This document shows, piece after piece, positions 8,725 through 17,752 of a stretch of DNA of 64,000 nucleotides. A program made the translations under genes and the position numbers. Numbering within the stretch: position 1 is the stretch's first letter; each line of letters opens with the position of its first letter. Source of the DNA: Holophagaceae bacterium (GTDB lineage: Bacteria > Acidobacteriota > Holophagae > Holophagales > Holophagaceae); assembly GCA_016710635.1 (NCBI GenBank), contig JADJVL010000003.1:186001-250000 (forward strand), read 5' to 3'. The notes beneath the pieces are model-generated. The model had not been told where the DNA came from. It saw only the letters and a list, made by a program, of their open reading frames with translations, and ran no database searches.

Positions 8725-9813
8725 ATGACCCTCGCCGAGGTTCGCCGGGCCTTCCGCGCCAGGCTGCGCAAGCCGGGCCTCTGGGGCGTCTTCGCCCTGG
8801 TGAGCGGGGCCTATGCCGTCTATCCGGTGCTCCAGTGGTTCCGGCAGGTCCCCCGGCCGGGCCTCACCCTGCTGGCCATCGAGTTCCCTTCGGCCCTGCT
8901 CTTCTATTTCGCGTTCATCTGGCTGTCCCCGGTGCCCTGGCAGTGGGATGGCCGATCGGGCCGGGCGCCCTCCCCGAGCCCGCGCATCGTGCAGGCCCTG
9001 CTGGTGGCGGAAGCCCTGGTCACGGCGATGGTGCTGCTGGATGACCACCTCGGGCGCTGGGCCGGCCGGAGCGCCTTGCCCTTGGACATCTACATCGCGA
9101 ACCTCTGCTTCCAGGGGCCCGCCCTCTTCCTGGTGGGCAACCTCATGGCGACCCGGGAACACCTCGAGGAGGAGCGCGTCGCCCTCCGCCAGAAGTCCGA
9201 GGAGGCCCAGGGCCTGCATCTCAAGGGACAGATCCACCCCCACGTCCTTTTCAACGCCCTCAACGGCCTCGCCGAGCTCATGGAGGACGACCCGGCCCAG
9301 GCGGAGGCCTGCGTGCGGGCCATGTCGGACTTCCTGCACCGGATCCTGGTGGCTTCGGAGCGGGCCACCTGGCCGCTCCAGGAGGAGCGGATCCTCGTCG
9401 AGCAGTTCCTGGTGATGGAATCCCTGCGGCTTGGGGACCGGCTCACCGTGCACTGGCACTGGGAACCCGGCACCGAGTCCCTGCCCGTCCTGCCCATGCT
9501 GCTCCAGCCCCTGGTGGAGAATGCGCTGAAGCACGGCATCAACCCCGCCGAGAATGGCGGGGAACTGGTCCTTTCGAGCCGCACCGAGGGCTCCGACCTC
9601 CTCCTGGAAGTCCGGAATACGGGCACTTCGCCCGGAAGGAAGGGGCATGGCGTCGGCCTGCAGAACCTGCGTTCCCGCCTGGAACTGGCCTACCGGGGGC
9701 GGGCCTCGTTTGAGCTGTCCCGAGAAGACCCCTGGACCGTGGCGCGGATCCGGTTGAACCTTTTGGCAATCGAAGAGGCCCATGAACAGCTTGCGGATCC
9801 TGGTGGTGGATGA
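8725..9813 (+). CDS. LytS-type sensor histidine kinase
   Basis: 362-residue membrane sensor kinase of the HPK7/LytS type. The first 140 residues hold about four hydrophobic segments (for example LWGVFALVSGAYAVYPVLQ and LLFYFAFIWLSPVPW), with no recognisable extracellular sensor domain. The phospho-acceptor histidine is about residue 173 in IHPHVLFNALNGL. The ATPase N-box is QPLVENALKHGI and the G-box is GHGVGLQNLRSRLEL. The frame is open to 8602 inside precursor B, but ATG 8725 begins just after the precursor stop. It overlaps the response regulator gene by 32 nt, so translation is coupled. Confidence 0.9.
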   Translation: MTLAEVRRAFRARLRKPGLWGVFALVSGAYAVYPVLQWFRQVPRPGLTLLAIEFPSALLFYFAFIWLSPVPWQWDGRSGRAPSPSPRIVQALLVAEALVTAMVLLDDHLGRWAGRSALPLDIYIANLCFQGPALFLVGNLMATREHLEEERVALRQKSEEAQGLHLKGQIHPHVLFNALNGLAELMEDDPAQAEACVRAMSDFLHRILVASERATWPLQEERILVEQFLVMESLRLGDRLTVHWHWEPGTESLPVLPMLLQPLVENALKHGINPAENGGELVLSSRTEGSDLLLEVRNTGTSPGRKGHGVGLQNLRSRLELAYRGRASFELSREDPWTVARIRLNLLAIEEAHEQLADPGGG

Positions 9814-10543
9814 CGAGCCCTTGGCGCGGAAGCGCCTGGGCCGGCTCCTTCGCGCCGCCGGCTGCGAGGTGCTGGATGAGTTGAGGAACGTGCCGGACCT
9901 GCTGGCCCGGCTGGAGGAAGGTCCGCGCCCGGACGCCCTCTTCCTCGATATCGAAATGCCCGGCGGCACCGGCATGGAGGCCCTCGCGGAACTGGATCCG
10001 CCCCTGCCGGTGGTCTTCGTGACGGCCTATCCCGAGCACGCGGCCCGCGCCTTCGAAGTGGATGCGGTGGACTACCTCCTGAAGCCGGTCTTCAAGGACC
10101 GCATCGAGAAGTCCCTGGAAAAACTGAGGCGCCACCTCGCCCCGGCCGCCGCGCCCGCTTCACCGGCCACCTCCACACCCGCGCCGGCGCCGCCGGCCAC
10201 CGCGCCCCTGCGCTTCCCCGCCCGCGCCGCCGGGGGCCACTTCTTCCTGGAGTTCCGGAAAGTCTCCCATTTCGAGTTCGACGAGCACGCGGTGTGGGCC
10301 TGGCTCGGCGGGCAGCGCTTCCGCGCGCCCTGGGAATCCCTGGGCGAAGTCGAGGAAGCCTTTCCGGGCCAGGGCCTGCTGCGCATCCAGCGCCACCTGC
10401 TGGTGCGGCCGGAGGCCATCCTGAGCCATCGACCGCTGCTCAATGGCCGCGCCCAGGTCCGCCTGGCGGATGGCACGGAGCTGGAAGTGAGCCGCAGCAT
10501 GACGCCCCGGTTGCGGGAAATCCTCGGCATCGGCAAGGGCTGA
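9782..10543 (+). CDS. LytTR-family response regulator
   Basis: 253 residues. The receiver domain (1-120) has the acidic pair DDE at 10-12, phospho-acceptor Asp56 in LFLDIEMP, and the conserved Thr/Lys in FVTAYPEHA and YLLKPV. An Ala/Pro-rich linker (about 125-150) leads to a LytTR DNA-binding domain ending about residue 250 (GLLRIQRHLLVRPEAIL, DGTELEVSRSM). It acts with the kinase that overlaps it upstream. LytTR regulators often control peptide, bacteriocin or quorum-related genes, and here small peptide genes lie on both sides, so they are the obvious candidate targets. Confidence 0.92.
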   Translation: MNSLRILVVDDEPLARKRLGRLLRAAGCEVLDELRNVPDLLARLEEGPRPDALFLDIEMPGGTGMEALAELDPPLPVVFVTAYPEHAARAFEVDAVDYLLKPVFKDRIEKSLEKLRRHLAPAAAPASPATSTPAPAPPATAPLRFPARAAGGHFFLEFRKVSHFEFDEHAVWAWLGGQRFRAPWESLGEVEEAFPGQGLLRIQRHLLVRPEAILSHRPLLNGRAQVRLADGTELEVSRSMTPRLREILGIGKG

Positions 10544-10560
10544 AACGCGGTTCCCGGATT

Positions 10561-10577
10561 CCCACCCTTCGGGGGTG
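10561..10577. terminator. Short GC hairpin after the response regulator
   Basis: CCACCC, TTCG loop, GGGGTGG forms a compact stem some 20 nt past the response regulator stop. No T-run follows, so it is either a weak terminator or an RNA-stability hairpin ahead of precursor C. Confidence 0.35.
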
Positions 10578-10694
10578 GAATGGGCCCCGTTCAGGGGCCT
10601 CCGCGCGCCCCGTCCTTGAGCGCCCCGGGCCCGGGGCCCAGCCTGGAGCCTCGTTTCAACCTGCCGCGACGCGGCGCCTTCCCCAGGATCCCCC

Positions 10695-10874
10695 ATGAAG
10701 AAGCTTGCCCTCACCAAGGAAACCCTCCGCATCCTCGACGCCGACCAGCCCGCCGGCGTGCAGGGGGCGGGCTACCCCACGCGCTACGGCCAGTGCCTCA
10801 CCGCGGAAGCCCGCACCCAGTGCGCCTGCCAGATCCTCACCTACCAGGTGGGCTGCGGACTGGCCGAGAAATAG
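10695..10874 (+). CDS. Putative lanthipeptide-like RiPP precursor C
   Basis: 59-residue peptide. It begins MKKLALTKETLRILDADQPA, sharing the L-x-L-x-K-E-T-L-R-x-L leader signature with precursors A and B, and has a VQGAG cleavage-like site. The remaining 35 residues contain four Cys (QC, QC-x-C, GC) plus several Thr and Tyr, and differ from the A and B tails. No strong ribosome site is visible (AGGATCCCCC lies before the ATG), so expression is less certain. A strong terminator follows, making this the end of the peptide/two-component cluster. No modification enzyme is nearby. Confidence 0.65.
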   Translation: MKKLALTKETLRILDADQPAGVQGAGYPTRYGQCLTAEARTQCACQILTYQVGCGLAEK

Positions 10875-10895
10875 GCCGTCCAGCTTCCGGCAACG

Positions 10896-10926
10896 AAGGC
10901 CCGGTTCCTCGGATCCGGGCCTTCTT
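10896..10926 (+). terminator. Rho-independent-like terminator after precursor C
   Basis: A perfect 9-bp stem AAGGCCCGG / CCGGGCCTT with a 10-nt loop, followed by a pyrimidine run (CTTCC). It separates the peptide cluster from the AhpD-like gene. Confidence 0.7.
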
Positions 10927-10939
10927 CCTATGATGGGTC

Positions 10940-11443
10940 ATGGACGCCCTTGACGAGATCGCCGCTGCCCGGGGACATGTCTCCAACCTCTGGCGCGCCC
11001 TCGCGGAGGATGAGCCCTTCCTCCGGGCGGCCTTCCGGCTCTACGAGTCCGCGATTCGCGTCCCGGGCGGCCTCCCACCTCGGGACCGGGAGTTGCTCTG
11101 CCTCGCCACCAGCGTGGCGAACCGGTGCGCCTACTGTGCCGCCCACCATCGCCGGCATCTGCGGCGGGAAGGATTTTCGGATGACCAGCTCGCGCGGCTG
11201 GAGCGGGGCGAGGCCCTCGCGGACCCGCGGGACGAGGCGCTGCGGGGTCTGGCCAACGCCCTCGCCGCCCCGGCGGCCGCGCCGGTGGCGTCCCATCGCC
11301 TCGCCCTGCGGTCCTTCGGCCTCGACGATCTGGCGTTCCAACAAGCGGTCCAGGTCTGCGCCGCCTACGCCCTGTTCAACCGCCTCGCCCTCGCCCTGGA
11401 AACGCCCCTGGAACCGGGATTCCTCCAGCCTCCAGGTGCCTGA
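10940..11443 (+). CDS. AhpD-like carboxymuconolactone decarboxylase-fold protein
   Basis: 167-residue helical protein of the AhpD/CMD superfamily. The redox motif NRCAYCAAHHRRHL gives CxxC followed by the catalytic His pattern of alkylhydroperoxidase-like members, about residues 59-72. It likely acts as a cytoplasmic thiol peroxidase-type or antioxidant enzyme; many such proteins are 'peroxidase-related' without a known substrate. Its stop codon overlaps the start of the next gene (TGATG), so it probably forms an operon with the two genes downstream. Confidence 0.85.
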   Translation: MDALDEIAAARGHVSNLWRALAEDEPFLRAAFRLYESAIRVPGGLPPRDRELLCLATSVANRCAYCAAHHRRHLRREGFSDDQLARLERGEALADPRDEALRGLANALAAPAAAPVASHRLALRSFGLDDLAFQQAVQVCAAYALFNRLALALETPLEPGFLQPPGA

Positions 11444-11838
11444 TGGCGGTCTCCGTCGCCCTGGCCCTGCTGCTGCTCCTCGCGATCGCCCTGCTTGCCG
11501 CCCGCGCCGGGGATCACCGCCGCCACGGCATCGCCATGGGACTCATGCTCGCCCTCGCCCTGGCCTTCCTGCCCTTCCACCTCGGACCCGGCGCCTTTCA
11601 CGACCTCTTCGCCTTCCGCGGCCCGCGGGAACTCCACCGCGCCTCGGCCCTCCTGGGCTTGGCCCTCGCCCTCACGGCCCTGCCCTTGGGCCTGGCGGCC
11701 CTGGCCTACCGGGAAGGGCGCAGCGCCACTCCGCGGTGGCCCCTGCGCCACAAGGCCTTCGCCCGGCCCGCCGCCCTCCTCCTCGCCCTGGCGGCGCTCC
11801 TGGGCCTGCTGCAGGCCGCGCTCAGGTCCCTCGCATGA
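11443..11838 (+). CDS. Small integral membrane protein (unknown)
   Basis: 131 residues with about four hydrophobic segments: residues 2-21, 30-46, 65-87 and 108-130. Short charged loops such as ARAGDHRRHG and FRGPRELHR lie between them. I do not recognise the family. The histidines next to membrane segments (HRRHG, FHLGPGAFHD, ELHR) recall small haem- or metal-associated membrane proteins, but that is speculative. It starts within the stop of the AhpD-like gene and overlaps the peptidase gene by 4 nt, so the three are likely co-translated. Confidence 0.7.
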   Translation: MAVSVALALLLLLAIALLAARAGDHRRHGIAMGLMLALALAFLPFHLGPGAFHDLFAFRGPRELHRASALLGLALALTALPLGLAALAYREGRSATPRWPLRHKAFARPAALLLALAALLGLLQAALRSLA

Positions 11839-13220
11839 GGCTCTGGCTGCCCTTGCGCCCCTTCGCCCTGCTCCTGCTCTTGTGCTTCCCCTCCCGCGCC
11901 GCGGAACCTGTGTGGCGCTACGCGGTGGCGCTGCAATCCGGGGGCCTCGAACTGAAGATCGAAGCCACCTTCGCGCCGGGCCTCACGGACGAGTTCAGCG
12001 TGGACTCAGGGGCGGAGCCCTACCTGCGGGATGTGGAAGTCCTGCGGGGCGGCAACTGGCAGCCCCAGCCCCTCACCCGCGATGCCTGGTACCTGGCGGA
12101 GGCGCCGCGCCGGGAGGTGCGCCTGCGCTACCGGTTCCTCCTGGACGCGGCGGCCCGGGGCCTGTGGAACCGGGAGCTGGTGGCGGACCGGGGCGGCCTG
12201 GTCCTGGCGGCGCCCAGCGCCTTCCTGCTGCGGCCCTGGAGGTCCGGGCGGGGCCTGACGGCCTCCATCCGCTTCGCAACACCCCTGGGAAGCTCCGTCC
12301 TGTGCGGGATATTCCAGGCCTCCAATGGCGCCCACATCATCGACGCCGAGGATCTGGAGAACGCGCCCGCCGCCGCCTTCGGAACCTTCCGCACGCTCCG
12401 CCTCGAAACCGGTGACGGCGTGGTGGAGGCAGCGGTGCCGCCGGCCTTCGCAACTGCCCTGGACGGGCCGCTGCGCGCCTGGATCCTCGGCGCGATGACC
12501 TCCATCCGGGGCGTCGCCGGGCGCTTCCCAGTGCCTCGCGCGGCCTTGTTTCTCCTGCCCTCCACCCGGGGGCGCGGCGTGGTCTTCGGCTCCACCGGCG
12601 GCCGGGGGGGCTCCGCGGTGACGATCCTCGCCGCGGCGGACCTGAAGGCAGCCGACCTCCGGGACGACTGGGTCCTGACCCACGAGTTCATCCACCTTTG
12701 CGTGCCCACCCTCGACCGCCGCCACGCCTGGTTCACGGAAGGGCTCGCGACCTACCTGGAGCCCCTGGCCAGGGCGAAGCAGGGTCTGGTGACGCAGGAA
12801 AAGCTCTGGGCCGGCTTCATCAAGAACTTGCCTGAAGGCCTGCCGCAACCCGGGGACCGGGGCCTGGACCAGACGCCCACCTGGGGCCGCACCTACTGGG
12901 GCGGCGCCCTCTTCTGCCTGGTGGCGGATCTGGAGATCCGGAAGGCCACCGGGAACCGCCAGGGCCTGGAGGATGCGGTGAAGGCCCTCGTCGCCGCCGG
13001 CGCCACCAAGGCCGTGGCCATGGAGCTGAAGGAGGCCTTGCGGATCGCCGACCGGGGCCTGGAGCGCCCGGTGCTGATGAGGCTGTACCTGCAATGGGCA
13101 GACTCCCCGGTGCAGGTGGATCTGGAAGCCCTATGGGACGAATTGGGGGTCAAGCAGGAAGGCGGCGCCGTCCGCCTCGACGCCTCGGCCCCGGGCGCCG
13201 TCCTATGGCGAAGGCGCTGA
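11835..13220 (+). CDS. Secreted gluzincin-type zinc peptidase (M1/M61-like)
   Basis: 461 residues. The signal peptide MRLWLPLRPFALLLLLCF ends near an SRAA cleavage site. An N-terminal beta domain follows, then the zinc site HEFIH (HExxH) near residue 282 and the third ligand Glu in WFTEGLATYLEP about 20 residues on, as in M1/M61 metallopeptidases. The catalytic domain continues with a helical C-terminus. Probably periplasmic. Start ATG 11835 overlaps the upstream stop; the longer frame runs through other genes. A peptidase downstream of RiPP-like precursors is suggestive, but a terminator lies between them. Confidence 0.85.
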   Translation: MRLWLPLRPFALLLLLCFPSRAAEPVWRYAVALQSGGLELKIEATFAPGLTDEFSVDSGAEPYLRDVEVLRGGNWQPQPLTRDAWYLAEAPRREVRLRYRFLLDAAARGLWNRELVADRGGLVLAAPSAFLLRPWRSGRGLTASIRFATPLGSSVLCGIFQASNGAHIIDAEDLENAPAAAFGTFRTLRLETGDGVVEAAVPPAFATALDGPLRAWILGAMTSIRGVAGRFPVPRAALFLLPSTRGRGVVFGSTGGRGGSAVTILAAADLKAADLRDDWVLTHEFIHLCVPTLDRRHAWFTEGLATYLEPLARAKQGLVTQEKLWAGFIKNLPEGLPQPGDRGLDQTPTWGRTYWGGALFCLVADLEIRKATGNRQGLEDAVKALVAAGATKAVAMELKEALRIADRGLERPVLMRLYLQWADSPVQVDLEALWDELGVKQEGGAVRLDASAPGAVLWRRR

Positions 13221-13409
13221 AGCCCCGGCCGCGGGTCCCTGCCCTTCGTCAGTCCGGAACAGCCACCCGCCCTGGGATGTCCATCACATGTCCCGGAAGT
13301 GGCCGCCCTCGCGGAGACTGGATTCATCCCTACAGCGAAATCCAGCCCTATCTTCAATTTGCGGGGTTCGTCGCCATCAGACCTGCAGCCGCGTCCCCTG
13401 GAGTCCCCC

Positions 13410-14945
13410 GTGAACAAGTCCGTCCGCACCGCACTGGCCGCATCGGCAGCGCTCATCCTCGTCCTCCTCGGGGCCGGCTGCTCGAACAACCACCACCGCG
13501 AAGGTGATTCCCGGGCAGCCGGGGACCCGCCCGTGCCCGCCGGCGCCAACGTGGTGATCCAGTGGAACAACCTCCTGCTCCAGGCCATTCGCGACACGAA
13601 GCCCGGCCCGCCCATGACCGCCCGCGCCCTCGCCATCGTGCACACCTGCATGTACGACGCCTGGGCCGCCTACGACAAGACCGCCAACGGCACCCGCTTC
13701 GGCGGTGCGCTACGGCGCCCGGAGAGTGAAATGACCCTGGGCCGCAAGAGCAAGGCGGTGAGCTTCGCCGCCTATCGCGCCCTCGTCGACCTCTACCCCA
13801 CGGAAAAGGCCAAGTTCGACGCCGCCATGACCCAGCTGGGCTACGACCCGACGGACGCCTCCACGGACCGCACCACGCCCCAGGGCATCGGGAATGTGGC
13901 CGCGGCGGCGACGCTGGCCTACTGCCACCTGGATGGTTCCAACCAGCTCGGGGACTTGAATCCGGGCGCGGGCGCCTACGCCGACTACACGGGCTACGCC
14001 CCCATGAACCCGCCGGTCCCGGTGACCTCGCCGACGCCCCTGGCCTCCATCCCCTACCCTGGCCGGTGGCAGCCCCTGACCTTCGTGAACCAGGCGGGCG
14101 CCACGGTGAGTCCGAAGTTCATCGCCCCCCAGTGGAAGTACGTGATCCCCTTCGCCATGACCCGCAGCGACCAGTTCCGGCCCATCCCGCCCCTGGCCTG
14201 GAATTCCCTCGGGGCCAAGGCCCAGGTCGACGAGGTGATCGCCATCCAGGCCGGCCTCACGGACACCCAGAAGTGCATCGCCGAGTACTGGGCGGACGGC
14301 CCCAGCAGCGAGCTGCCGCCGGGCCACTTCAACCTCTTCGGCCAGTTCGTCTCCACCCGGGACCACCACACCCTGGACGACGACGCGAAGATGTTCTTCG
14401 CCCTCACCAACGCGATCTCCGACGCCGGCATCGCCACCTGGGAAGCCAAGGTCGCCTACGACTACTGGCGTCCCGTGACCGCCATCCGCTACCTGTACAA
14501 CGGCCAGACCATCCAGGGCTGGAAGGGCCCCGGCCTGGGCGTCGGCCCCATCGACGGCGCCGCCTGGAAGCCCTTCCAGCCGGACTGGTTCCCCACGCCG
14601 CCCTTCGCCGAGTACACCTCCGGCCACAGCGCCTTCAGCGCCGCCGGCGCGGAGATCCTGAAGCGCTTCTCCGGGAGCGACATCTTTGGCGGCTCGGTGA
14701 CCATCCCCGCCCACAGCCTGAAAGCCGAGCCCACCGTCCCCGCCAGCGCCGTGACCCTCTCCTGGGCCACCTTCAGCGCCGCCGCCGACGAGGCCGGCAT
14801 CTCCCGCATCTACGGCGGCATCCACTTCCACGACGGGGACGTGCGGTCCCGGACCATGGGGCGGCTGTGCGGCACCCAGGCCTGGGAAAAGGCCAAGGCG
14901 TTCTGGGAAGGCCGGATGCAGCCCGTGCGTGTGGCGGGGGAATGA
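13410..14945 (+). CDS. Vanadium-dependent haloperoxidase / PAP2-like lipoprotein
   Basis: 511 residues from GTG 13410, chosen because GGAG lies 6 nt upstream and it gives a clean lipoprotein signal (MNKSVRTALAASAALILVLLGAGC, lipobox LGAGC). The catalytic domain has the vanadate-binding residues of the family: K and R in KVAYDYWRPVTAIR, the SGHS motif in EYTSGHSAFS, and R-x5-H in RIYGGIH. Such enzymes oxidise halides with peroxide; related proteins are acid phosphatases. It is predicted to be anchored in the envelope. It stands alone, with a bidirectional hairpin after it. Halide or phosphatase specificity cannot be read. Confidence 0.88.
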   Translation: MNKSVRTALAASAALILVLLGAGCSNNHHREGDSRAAGDPPVPAGANVVIQWNNLLLQAIRDTKPGPPMTARALAIVHTCMYDAWAAYDKTANGTRFGGALRRPESEMTLGRKSKAVSFAAYRALVDLYPTEKAKFDAAMTQLGYDPTDASTDRTTPQGIGNVAAAATLAYCHLDGSNQLGDLNPGAGAYADYTGYAPMNPPVPVTSPTPLASIPYPGRWQPLTFVNQAGATVSPKFIAPQWKYVIPFAMTRSDQFRPIPPLAWNSLGAKAQVDEVIAIQAGLTDTQKCIAEYWADGPSSELPPGHFNLFGQFVSTRDHHTLDDDAKMFFALTNAISDAGIATWEAKVAYDYWRPVTAIRYLYNGQTIQGWKGPGLGVGPIDGAAWKPFQPDWFPTPPFAEYTSGHSAFSAAGAEILKRFSGSDIFGGSVTIPAHSLKAEPTVPASAVTLSWATFSAAADEAGISRIYGGIHFHDGDVRSRTMGRLCGTQAWEKAKAFWEGRMQPVRVAGE

Positions 14946-14967
14946 AGTCCTGATGGTTCGTGACGAT

Positions 14968-14993
14968 CGAAGGGCGCCTCACGGCGCCCTTCG
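14968..14993. terminator. Bidirectional hairpin terminator
   Basis: An 11-bp perfect stem CGAAGGGCGCC / GGCGCCCTTCG with a TCAC loop, placed between the haloperoxidase-like gene and the converging penicillin acylase remnant. Confidence 0.65.
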
Positions 14994-14995
14994 TG

Positions 14996-17274
14996 TCATG
15001 GCCGGAAGACCCTCGAGGCAACGGCCCCCTGATGCAGCCGCGTCCGCGTTCCCTCCGGATCGCCGTGCTGCCAGTCCGCGTACTGGTCGAGGCGGTGCGC
15101 CGAGCCCAGGTGCCCGCTCTGCCCCAAGGGCAGCACCAGCCGCGTGGCGTCCAGGTCGGCGAGGTCCACCACCATGCGCATGGACTGGCCGAAGTCCCGG
15201 CTGACCACGCGGATGGATTTGTTGGATCCGGACAGCCGCGCCGGCTTCGGATTGAAGAGCCAGCCCAGGACACCGCCGGAAAGGCCGAAGGGATGCTTCA
15301 TCCGGACTTCGTTCACCTCGCCCCAGGGCTTGTTCCAGTTGAGGGAGGCCTGGGCTTCTTTCAGGCACTCCTCGAGGAAGGTTTTCTTGTCGCCGAGGCC
15401 GGCGGCCTTCCATTGCTCAGGCGTCGCCTTCGCGGCGGCCAGCATCCAGGCGTCCTCGTTGTACCAGTGGAATTTGGCGGGCTCGAGCAAGAGTGCTGCC
15501 CACGAGGTGTGTCAGGATTCGTTTCCGAAACATCCGTCTGACCATCTCAAGCCGAGTGAAGGACTCCTCCGTTGCCGTTGCCGGAACCTGGGCGGTGACC
15601 ACACCAAAGAGCCGCTCCTCGTCAAGCAGCGCAAGGGTTCCCATTTCGAATCGGGAATGGAATGAAGGGAGTTAGCGGCTTGAGCTTGAGGCGTTCCTGG
15701 ACCAGACCGGCGTCCCTGGCGAACCATGCCTCACCAAGGAAATCCGAATCGTCCCACCCGGCTCGTCCCCGCCCACTCCGTCGCCACAATATGGGGGAAG
15801 CTCGTCCCGATGACGCGGTTGTTCGCGGTCGCCAGAAAGCCCTGCGCCGGATCGAAGACCCGCGGCATCTCGCCTTGCGCCACGAAGCCTTGCCAGTCGT
15901 TGGAGGGATCGCTGCCGTCCAGGATGAGGCTGCCATCGTTGCCCTTTTTCCGGATGGGGATCAGCCCCGACGCGGTAGCCGATGTGGCCCGCCGTATCCG
16001 CATAGACGATGTTCTGGGCGGGCCCGGTGAACTGGTCCACGGCGGCGTTGAAGCCGGCCCAGTCCCTGGCTTCCATGAACCCCATCGTGGGCATGCGCAG
16101 GAGGGCCGGATCCAGGGCGGTCCACTTCAGGGACAGGCCCGGCAGCACCTGGGGACCGTGGGCGCCGAGGGGCACGGCGAAGTCCACGGGCGCCTTGCCC
16201 TTCACGGAGACGCGCTCCGTACGGGTGGCGGTCGCCTTCTCCCGGTAGAGGTCCTGGACATCCGTGCCCAGGTTGGTGAAGCCCCAGGCGATGGCGTCGT
16301 TGTGGCCAATGACGAGGCCCGGCAGGCCCGGCAGCGCCACGCCCTGGGCGAAGCGGCCACCGGTCTCGAAGCGCACCTGGAACCAGATGCCCGGCGCGCC
16401 CAGGTTGAGGTGGGGATCGTTGGCAAGGATGGGCTTGCCGGAAGCCGTGCGGGAGCCAGCGATGACCCAGTTGTTGGAGCCCGCGCGGAGTTCGGGATCC
16501 GGCGTGGGAATGGCCTGCATGGCGTCGAGGTTCCGTAGGGCGGCGGCCTTGTCCATGGCGCTGGATGGCTTCGCCGCGCTCGCCCTGGAAGAAGGCCGCC
16601 GTATCCGGCACCGTGCCCGGCGCATCCGGCGTCAGGGGAAGATCTCCCTCCGCGATGACCGGCATCAGGAACTTCCGCGTGGCTTCGGGAAGGTCCTTGA
16701 GGGCTTCCGCCTGCACCTCGGACTTCCATGAGGTGGAAAGGTCCTCCTGCATGAGCAGCATCACTTCCAGGCTGTGGGCCGGCGTCCAGGGCTCGGGTTT
16801 GAGCCCGAGCATCTGGAACTCCACGCCCCAGCGGCCAGGGTGGGACGCGAGGTAGGCGTTCACGCCGTCGGCGTAGGCCTGGAGCGCATCCCGCTCCTCC
16901 TTTGGCAGCAACGGCACCGCCGCCTCGGCCACCTGCTTGAAGCCGTAGGTGCGGTGCAGCTTGTCCAGGGGGAGCGCACCGGCGCCCACCAGCTCGCAGA
17001 GGCGGCCCTCCGCGCTGCGGCGCATGAGCTCCATCTGGAACAGGCGCTCCCGGGCCGTTTCGAAGCCCTGGACCCGGAAGGCGTCCAGCAGCGTGGCAGC
17101 CTTGATCGTCGGCACGCCGCGACTGTCCAGGGCGACGGTGACCTCTCCCTTGAGTCCATTGACCGGCGCCACGGCTGCGTCCGGCAGCTGGCGGCGGACC
17201 AGGAGCCAGGCCGTGAGGAGGGTGACAAGCGTGAGGCCCGCGAGGGTCAGGAGGATCCGTTTCAGCCAGCGCAT
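14996..17274 (-). pseudogene. Penicillin acylase (S45 Ntn-hydrolase), frameshifted
   Basis: Remnant of a periplasmic penicillin/acyl-homoserine-lactone acylase. The N-terminus (from 17274, with a membrane anchor and GVPTIKAATLLDAFRVQG) is in one frame to about 16565. The next part, with the nucleophile motif GSNNWV near 16475, is in a second frame to about 15975. A third frame carries NNRVIGTSFPHIVATEWA to about 15770. The tail with GQSGHLGSAHRLDQYADW is in another frame (15490-14996). Between 15490 and 15770 no clear acylase sequence is seen. At least three frame changes plus a damaged stretch mean no active enzyme. Total span is near family size. A ribosome site (AAGGA) survives before the start. 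Confidence 0.85.
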
Positions 17275-17397
17275 GGGGTCCTTGATGGGAATGGATTGAA
17301 TGTATCAGTGCGGGTCGTGGCGCTGCGAGGGCAGGGGTGGCAGGCCCGGTCCTCGCCACATCAGTCACTTCGGCACCGAGCCGGCAGTACGATACTC

Positions 17398-17490
17398 CTG
17401 CCGCGCTGTCGCTTGCCTGCATCCTTCCAGACCATGGTTCGCGAAGGGCACGCGAACCACGGCCTGAAAGGATGCCTTTTGAAGGGCAGG
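17398..17490 (+). repeat. Hairpin element, copy a (forward)
   Basis: Starts with the box CGCTGTCGCTTGCCTGCA, then a self-complementary core (CATCCTTCCAG ... CTGAAAGGATG, with GGTTCGCG / CGCGAACC inside), then GCCTTTTGAAGG. The loop side carries AAGGGC. It shares its outer boxes with eight other copies in this window. The hexamer array follows directly. Confidence 0.75.
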
Positions 17491-17526
17491 GTCAACGTCA
17501 ACGTCAACGTCAACGTCAACGTCAAC
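17491..17526 (+). repeat. GTCAAC hexamer tandem array
   Basis: Six perfect GTCAAC units followed by GTCAAA, directly abutting hairpin element a. GTCAAC/GTTGAC motifs flank several other copies of the element, with different copy numbers, which suggests slippage at that edge. Confidence 0.9.
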
Positions 17527-17598
17527 GTCAAATTCAAAATCACAGCCATGAAGAGGCTCGCATTCGGACGAGCACCACGACTTCGCCAGGCCCTGGGT

Positions 17599-17684
17599 TT
17601 TGACCTTCACACAGGCACCTCGATTCGGCACGGCGGCCCTTGGCCGTGTCGAATCGAGGTGCTGGCAAGCGATAGCGCGGCAGG
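17599..17684 (-). repeat. Hairpin element, copy b (reverse)
   Basis: Reads TTTGACCTTCACACAGGCACC, then a near-perfect stem (CTCGATTCGGCACGGC / GCCGTGTCGAATCGAG) around a GGCCCTT loop, then GGTGCTGGCAAGCGATAGCG. The stem sequence differs from copy a although the boxes match. Copies a and b face each other across about 110 nt. The whole gap 17275-17752 holds these two elements and no gene. Confidence 0.75.
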
Positions 17685-17752
17685 ATGGGTCGGAATGACC
17701 TGGCCGGGAGAAATCGAGGATCAGAAACCCATCCCCTGCAGTCCAACTCCCT

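Noticed and set aside
14996..15490. 165-residue ORF as an independent gene
   Set aside because: Its GQSGHLGSAHRLDQYADW segment is the C-terminus of penicillin acylase, so it is part of the broken gene.
17491..17532. Hexamer run as a CRISPR or origin (iteron) signal
   Set aside because: Units are only 6 nt with no spacers, and they sit at the edge of a hairpin element. No DnaA boxes or replication genes are nearby.
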